The notes beneath the pieces are model-generated. The model was not told the origin of the DNA. It was given only the letters and a program-made list of their open reading frames with translations, and did not search any database. Position numbers and translations under genes: made by a program. Source: Metellina segmentata (Eukaryota > Arthropoda > Arachnida > Araneae > Tetragnathidae). Taken from it: 64,000 nucleotides of DNA. The stretch is from the NCBI GenBank assembly GCA_947359465.1, contig OX375880.1, positions 22,706,714 through 22,770,713 of the forward strand, given 5' to 3'. The stretch's first letter is position 1. Each line of letters opens with the position of its first letter. Below, piece after piece: positions 51,101 through 60,100 of the stretch.

Positions 51101-54100
51101 GAAACCGGTTTAGAATTCCGTTTCGGATATATTCATTCGCTTCGGTCAAAAAAAAATGCTTTTTACAAATAAATAACCGATTATAAAGGTTCAAAAATCA
51201 CTCCTTCATTGTAGGACAATTTTTACACGTTTATATGCATTTTCTTTATTTTAAATTCCAAATCAAGTTGGAATTATTTTTCATGCGGATGAACATCATT
51301 TCTGCCTTTCCTAATACTGACAAGTTAAGGTGAAACAGAGTATAGATATGACACTCCAGGTATTTTTAACAGACTCGCTGACCAGATATAGCCCTTTAAA
51401 TATATTTATTAGGACAGCAGTCCAGATACAGTCCTCAGAACAGGAACAAGTAAAATTATAAGAAAATAGTTAGAAATCAGTTCAATTTCCAAATGTGTCA
51501 GTGGTTTGGGGTTTTATGGTGCAAGGGTCATATTTGGCCAAGCTGAGCCAAACACAAGACATAGTGGGAGAAAACAAAAATCAAAGGCGATGGTAAAATA
51601 GAAGGTAGGACAGATCACTTGGGTACCCTGGGGTTGTGATACCCTAATCTAATGAAGTTGTGTCCAGTGTTTTTCACTTTAAATCAATAATACAAAAGCA
51701 AAATTACCTGTTTCTTGGCTTTTGGAGCACTTTCTTCTTTACTCAGTATTAATTCTAATACATTATCAGGAATATCCAGGGCAGCTAGTTTAGTCTAAAA
51801 ATAATAAATAGTTCCAGATAAAATTAAAATAAGAAAAAAAAAATTTTATATCTCTATCTTAAAACAAAGTTACTGCAGCCACTGCAGGATTGAAAACTTT
51901 TTTTTTCTCGCTCAATTCAAAGACGGTTTCCCGAGAAAGTATTCTTCCCAATGCAGCTATTAGTTTAAGGTGCATTAAATGTCAAAGTCTAAAAAAATTT
52001 CTAATGCGAGGAAGCAAAATCTGTACAAATTTTCATTCTTCGGCCGTGAGGGTTTTTTTAGGGTACCTCTAAACTTTCACACTTCACCAAGTTTTTTTTT
52101 AGAAATTTCAACTTGGTTCTTGGTAATATTTTTTTTTGATATTACTACGTTATTTTTCTGCTAAAACTGTCATATCTATAGCTTATTACTATTAGTTTTA
52201 AGATTTAAAACATCACGTGAAAGCTTAGAATGCACTCTTTCTTATGGTATAATTATTTTTTAAATTGGTTCATAAATAAATTCTATGCGATGAAAAGTAT
52301 AATCTCGCGATAGCGTACAAATATTTCATTGCTGAGATGAACCGTTGACCCTTCTGTCTGTCCTTCGGGTGAAACTCGCTGTGATGTCATGGCCTGGAAA
52401 GACGCTTGGGAAAGGAGTGCTGGCGAGCATGTATTTCTCGCTCATCTAAATCAAGGTTCCCCAAGATGCATGCCAAGTGGATCTTAAATACTTAAAAGTA
52501 AAAATAGATGCTTAGGAAATAATGTTTCTTACAGAAAGAAAGAATAGTTCCATTGGTTAGCTTTATTGTTAAAGAAAAGAAATGAAAGAAAATCTGCTAT
52601 TTGATTAACTATATCTTAAAAAAACACCTCTGATTTCAGTAGTGATATTTTTGCATGTAATGTGTAGTACATGGATTATATGCATCCCCCCCCTCCCCCC
52701 CAAAAAAAATCTTTCCTTTTGTTCTTTAAAAATTGTATAACACTCTCCAAATGTTGCATCTACAAAAGAGTGTAATAGGAAAATTTCGGTCATTTATGCC
52801 AGGGCTCGAAATAACCGGGTGCACATGAAAAGAAAATTGTGCACCTAATTTTTTCCTGCTAGGTGCACACAGTGCACCTAACATTAACAAAAAAAGGGGG
52901 AAATACATTTTATGCTATTTTGATGTTTGAACAAATATTAGTATCGACATCTCTCAATCTAAAGGAACGTCATTAAAATTCCTAAATACACAATAAGCAA
53001 AACCAAAATCGCTGTGCCGTAAAGAGTTTATACAGGAGGAAGGTTTACTTGTGTCACTGCCACCAGAACTTTCCGATGATCAAAACATTTTCCAGATGGC
53101 TCTGTTAAGCGACTGTCGCGACAGCCGTGCGCCGTAGAATTTCGATATGTTTAAATATTTTTTATTTACGATCTACTACGAACCTATATAAACATAACCA
53201 ACTAATACAGTAGTTTACATTACGTTAATACTCTTACATTACGGTTTTTTTTAAAGTGCACCTAGCATATAACTTGTGCACCTAATTTAAAAATTTAGGT
53301 GCAAAGTGTGCACCTGTATTAAAAAATCTATTTCGAGGCCTGATTTATGCCAACCACTTTAGCATTTTATAGGCTGTCATAAATGGTAGAAATAATGTGA
53401 CTAGGATTAATAACATAGTCAAAACTTGCATTTTTACTTGCAATGAAAATATTAACAAAATTAATTTCCACCTTAATATGCAAATATAAAGTTACTTAGA
53501 ACCAAAGCTAAAAAATAAAAAAATTTAAACTTTTTTTAAACAGTAATTCTAGTTGTTTCAGCCCATATGCTGCAGTTAATTGGGATTTCAACACTAAATA
53601 ATGGGTTCAGTTTACAAAAATATAATCTAGGACCAATATAAAAATAGTTTGTATGGTTAACAATTGATGCCTTTTCTGATATTCAAGACTATATGTCAGA
53701 CAAAGAATCATTTTAGCATGTTCAAAATTAAAGTGAATTGGAAAGAAATTTTTAGTTTATGGCAACATGGTTCAAAAATGAACTATCCACGGCAAGAACA
53801 AAACCTAATGTTCCCGACAGGTTGAGCGATGACAGATTTATTAGTTTATTTTTTAACACGTGTTCTTGCAAATGGGATTTTAAGGCACTATTTAGTTTAA
53901 CACACAAGTGTCAAAGAGCGAGCGATATTAGAATTGGAGATTCAAATCAGAAAACGGGTTTTACTTTACATTCAAAGATTGACTAACAGAGCACAATTTG
54001 TTGGCAAAAAGAATATAAGTTAAAATTTACTAAAGACTAGTTGTTTGGTGACACGACGGTCATTTTATGCCTCATGATTTCAGGGCGTGACATGGTTTAA

Positions 54101-57100
54101 AATGAACAAAGTCACACATACGTTTCCAAAATCCTGCGTTCTGAAATATTCTGCAATATTATAAAGCAAGAGACATAAAGTAAAAGTAGTTGGGTTGGTT
54201 GGTTTAAATTTATGTATCATGCATTACCCTAGTTTTAAATTTCTGGAATAAAAATAGTTTGGTTGGTTGGTTTAAGTCTATGTATCATGCATTACACTAT
54301 AGTTTTAAATATCTGCAATAAAAGTAGAAATGAGGTTTTACTAAAAATATGAAAGTGACTAATGGACACTATTTTAAAAGATGGTTAAAATTAAATAGAT
54401 AAAAAGTCTGCATACATTTTCATCCTTCAATGAATCAGGCCATCCAACCCAATGTTGAAATCGAACAGGAATGTCTGTAACATCGCGAAGTCCTAGTTTT
54501 ACCTATAAAAATGTTTTAGAAAATTATGCCTTCATTTCCACTTCAATTCAACTATAGAAAAGTAAAGCTAACAAATTCTGCATGTGTAATACAGTGCAAC
54601 TTGTATAATACAAATCTGAAGGGGCCACTAAAAAAATATGAATTATCCAAAACACTTCGAATTAAAAAAGTTCCATCTTTTAACTTTAATTTCAGGTCCT
54701 TTGAATGCTTGAAAAGAATATTCAGTCAATAAGTAAATATTTATTCAGAAAGATCATGGTATGAGAGACTTAAACATTATGTGTATGTAATCAAAATAAG
54801 ATTTACATTACGTATACTACAGTACCATATTGTATTCAATACAAAAAATTATAGTTTTTCAAAAAATTGTGCAATGTCTGATTGTTTTGTAGAATTCAGT
54901 CGCTTAAGGTTAGCAAAATCAGCAAGCATGTTCAGTGAATGGAAAACAGCTTCCCTTACATTGGATTATCCTTCAATGTACCAACAAAATTCGCCTAAAT
55001 GAAATAGCCCCTCCGATGATGGAGGGATTGGCATCTCTTCTTCCTCTACATTATCCTCGATATCGTACCCCACTGCAGTCGTCTTATTTAACACTTCTGA
55101 TAAAATGCCTTGATCTGACAGTTCTCCACAAACTTCCACATTTTCATCCTACTTGACATATTCTTTGAATGTCTGCTTATATAGTTATCCCATGTGTTCA
55201 GTGGAGGGGGCATTTTCAGTTTTATTGGTAAATTAAGTTTTGGAAAAAGTTTGCGTTGTGTCACATGTCGAACAGGTGGGGGTATTGCGGAGATGATTTC
55301 TTAACATTGAAAGGCCAAAAAGTTGTTATGGTTCAAAAGTTTTATAAAAAACTTCAAATTAAGGAAGTTGAACTTAGAATTATCCACAATTTTTTAACAT
55401 TGATTTAATGAGAAGTTCAAGGGACTAAGAGAAATCTTCTAATTAACGACGATTTCAAATAAGAGATGTTCGTTTTATTCAAGTTGCACTGTATATTGAT
55501 AGATAAAAGATAATTCTTGCTTCTTATTTTTTTTAACACCAATTGCTTTCTGAATATTAATATACAAATAAATTTGGTCTCACTCAAGTCCTCGTGTATT
55601 ACATGTTTGGGTTAATTAGACAAAACTTTGAACATGAGACTATCATTGAAATGCATAGTTCAATAGGACTGACTTATTTAATTAAGTGTCACAATAATTA
55701 GTGAACTTAAGTCCTGACTAAGATATCACAGGGTGATACATACAACTTGCAATCTAGAGGTAGATGACCTTCTGAATTACTGACCATATATCTATATACT
55801 TATTTCAAATACTTCGAAACCATTTGGTAACAACCAAAGATCGACAAATGTTGGAGCTCTACACGTAATTATTTTTATTCAAGAACAAATATCAAAACTT
55901 ATTTATTCTTGAAAAATTAAGTAAACCCTTTCAGGTAATAAAATACAAATTCAACAAGATTAAGATAGCACATCACTCATTATTCCCTGCTTTAAAATTT
56001 ATCGAGTTCTAAAACCATATTAAATAAGAACAAGATAAATATTCCAAGGCATTTGATAAACTAGTAAAAAAATATTACGAACCTCTAGTACAGTTTTGGA
56101 CCCTGGAAAGTGTAGATCATATTCTTTTTTATTTGTGGTATCAATTATGTGCAGCTTGTAATTTGTGTTTAGTCGATTGCTGAAGCTCATTCTAAAACAA
56201 TAAAACGATAATCAACAGTAAGAATAAAAGGAGAACAAAGCAAAGATAATAAAAATAGAAAAAGGCCTACCCGTCTGGAGGAGTGAGATTGAGATGGTCA
56301 GGAGCAACAAGGAAAAGATTGGTAAGCTGTGGTAATTGCAGTGACGATAAAATTGTCTGCAATGAAAACCAACCAGTTGGAATTACTCAACAGCAACTAC
56401 TATAATATTACTTTACTTGGTCAATTCTTTAATGAAATTAACATAATTATTTAGAAATTGTTTTTCTTTTTCATTACAATATCAAATCTTCTCTCCTATA
56501 TTTCCAGAAGTGCTTTTAAGAAAAGGCCTGACTAAAAACAATCTCTAACATGCATTTAATAGAAATGTCTCGAGCAACTACTACAGAAAAGGCCTCACAA
56601 TGAAGATATCCAAGCTGTGATTGAACTTAAGCCAATATTATTTGCTACTTTGAATTGTGTTGCATGAAATACAAGATGCAGTAGCTAGAGAAGCTTTAAT
56701 TAGAAGTGCTACCTCAAATTTGATGGGTTTAAAAGGTTTCAGCTAAGAATTCATTACTCTTACTTAATACTAACTGAAATATATGTTTTGTCACAAATTG
56801 GAGGGCAAATAACTGGTACATAAAAAGTTCGTTTTGTTAACCAATAAAGAACTTCAAATCTTAATGCTCTACTGTTATTACCTAGATTTCAATCCTTCCT
56901 TGCTATAAAGTAATGTATAAATTCGTTTTCAGTTTTTGGAATAATAGTTGCTCATAGTTTACATATCCTTGTATTAATAATAAAATATCTTTATCAGTTT
57001 TCCTTTTTCTAGTTTTTATTCTGTTTCCTTCTTTTATTTTAAAACTTAACTATTCAGAATTATTGTTCTGATTTTTCCTTATTCTGCAAATGATATTTTT

Positions 57101-60100
57101 CCCTTTGCTGTTTTTCTGTTATTAATTATTTGTAATTTAAAAGTCAACTTAAAAACAATCCTTAATCAAAATCCTTTAGTGAAAAATTATAATATAAATT
57201 ATAACAACTTATTTCTACTTTCATACAGTGAGGACAATCAAAATAGATAAAACCAGATATAAGAGCTAAAATATTATTACATTTTTTTAGTGCTTTTATA
57301 TTCTGTGTAATTCAATTTATTTTGCATTGTTATTTTTTTTGCATAAATGTTATAAAAATGTGATGCTAATGATTAAAAATGTGTTTCATATTGTTTAAAA
57401 TAGAAAAATTTCTTCATATATTTAAGAATAGTAGTTAATATTTATCAATATTTCAACATTTTAATTTGACCTCTGTTGATTTGTAAGTTTAAAAAAATAT
57501 ATTATACGTATGAGCGTAATACAATTAGCTTTGTTGATTCCTTAACTTCATATCCATGCACTAATTTAATTTTTATGAATGCATGTTTAGAAAAAGCAGC
57601 CATCTAAGTAAGTAAATATTCATGTACAACATAATGGTATTTAGTTCATTCATGTATAACAATATCAGTTAAAAATTTACACAATGCTAAATATTTTAAG
57701 AATCTTAAGTTCTGAAGGCAGTAAGTAAAGACAAAATGCTTATTTCACTAATCTCTTAACTGCAACTTTTAAACTACTAATGTTGTATTAAGGTTACTAA
57801 AAATATTTTATAAGGATTATAAGGAAATGTTTTAGGCAGTATTAGTTGCAACTTGATCAAATTTGTACAAAACCATACTCATCAACAAAAAAATTCTACA
57901 CTAGGAAGTTGTTTTGAAAATTACAGAATAAATAATGAGCGAAACTTACATCATCTGTAATGCGATCATCATAGTCTTTGGTGTGGTTTTGCTTCCAGCC
58001 ACAAAGTTCTTGTCGACATGGTGGTACTCCTAATTCTGTGTGCAGTGCAGCTTTAATAGCAGCTGAAATAAGAAAACAAGCATCTAAATATCACTAAAGC
58101 ACTAATAAATTTAGTTTTTTAAATGGTATCAAAGTGAAAATTAAAGTTATAATTAAGTTTAGTCGGTGGCTTCCTTTTGCTGGCATATAACTGACATCAG
58201 TAACATCTCATCCCGAAGTCCTTGGACCTCAAATCAGATTTGACGCTGACTAGTGTATAAAAAAGATCAGCTAAGAAAAAAAAAATGCAACTAATTTAAT
58301 TATAAAAAAATTGTGTATATTTTAGCAGGGAGCAGAAACTAATGAAACAAAAAATAATTAATTAGTGGGAAAAGTCAAAACTTATCGACTATTGTTAAAA
58401 AGTTTACGATGATAATTTTAAGAGGCTAGACTTATGCAAACAAATTTACAGTTTGTGCTCTAAACAGCATAAATAAAGCAGTAGCAATTTGCAATGATTA
58501 AATTTCTGAAAAAATATTTCTGAAAGACCTTTTAACCATTCTGTACTCATAGTATTACTGTCATATTCGGAGCAGCATAACCATAGTTAAATATTCTTTA
58601 GACTTTAAAATCTTACTACAGCTAATAATTTATAGCATTTTATGTTTACACTGTTATACTTCATTCTGGAAAACAAAAAGACAAGAATGGATATCTTTTA
58701 CATCCAATTACTTCAAAACACATTTTATGTTTACACTGTTATACTTCATTTTGGAAAACAAAAAGACAAGAATGGATATCTTTTACATCCAATTACTTCA
58801 AAACACATTTTATGTTCTTCCTCTCCTTGATGTGGCTTGAGTACATGTAGAAAATTCAGCATTTTTAGGTTTCTTTTGTATTTTCAATTAGTGTGTAATT
58901 TCCAAATTAGTTCAAAACTAAATCCTGCTGTTGATATTTAATTAAAGAATAGTTTCTAAGTTACAACTTGATACTTCTCATGAAAAACTCAGCACATTTC
59001 CTATACAATACTAATATACGAACATAAAATAATTTTATCAAGTATTACTTTCAAAATACATTGCACTGGAGCAACAGTCCAATTTCGAAGAGAATGATTT
59101 GAGGACACCTCATAATTTTGAGGCAAATGACAAGGTCAATACCCGAGCTGGCACCCCTCTCCAAACTTCCAAACCTTGCCAACATGAGGACATTTGAGGC
59201 AAAAAAACATATTTAATGTCCACCAGCCTCATGTACACAATGGCCTTTGGTTAAATCAAGATTTGAACTCACAACCCAAGCAACATGAAGGTGACTGCGG
59301 CTGAATATAATTTTCACACATAAACTGCCGATTTAATTTCTTTTTTATATGATTCTTAAAAAATATGCAATGTTCTTACCTACAGTTTCAGAATCAGGTA
59401 CTTCAAGTGGCACCATATTTTCTTTAAATTTAACAGAAAAGTTTAGTAATCGTGTGGCTAACTGAACATCATCCATAACTGGCATAGAAAGCACAGGCTT
59501 GGAATTTCTGCTTTCATCCACAACTACTGCATTTGCTCCACTTGCACCCTCCACAACTTCCATGGGTAATTCAGGTTCTCTTTCAGACGGTAAAGTCTGC
59601 GACTCCTCAGGCATGAATGAATTAATTGCATCCTACATGAAAGAATTACGTTTAATATGTACGATAATAATATTATAAATCATCAAAACCTCAAAGTTTT
59701 CCATCAACTTAACCAGTAAACTAAACTTAATTCAACAAGAATAATATACTTTGAGATTATTAATGATGAAGATCTGTAAAATGTATATATTTAAATATGT
59801 GACTGGAGGATTGGTAACTTTTAAATAACGTCAAACTAGAGCAACACATCGGGCTATATGTGACTCGAGGAAATGTCTAAAGGCATAATTATGTTGCGCT
59901 ACAAAAAATCTAGCAAAAAAATTTTGTGCTTTCACACAAATTTTAAGCGAGTCACTGGCTAAATTATTATGCACACTTTGATTTATTTCAGATTAACTTC
60001 CAAGACCAGCATCATAACACATCTAAATTATTATTGCAATAATCAGTACCTTATTATGTCAAAAAGCTAATATTCTATAAAAATAATGCATTTTTATTAC

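Noticed and set aside
53759..53986. 75-codon plus-strand frame in a FAF1 intron
   Set aside because: I saw no similarity, no splice context and no repeat structure to support it.
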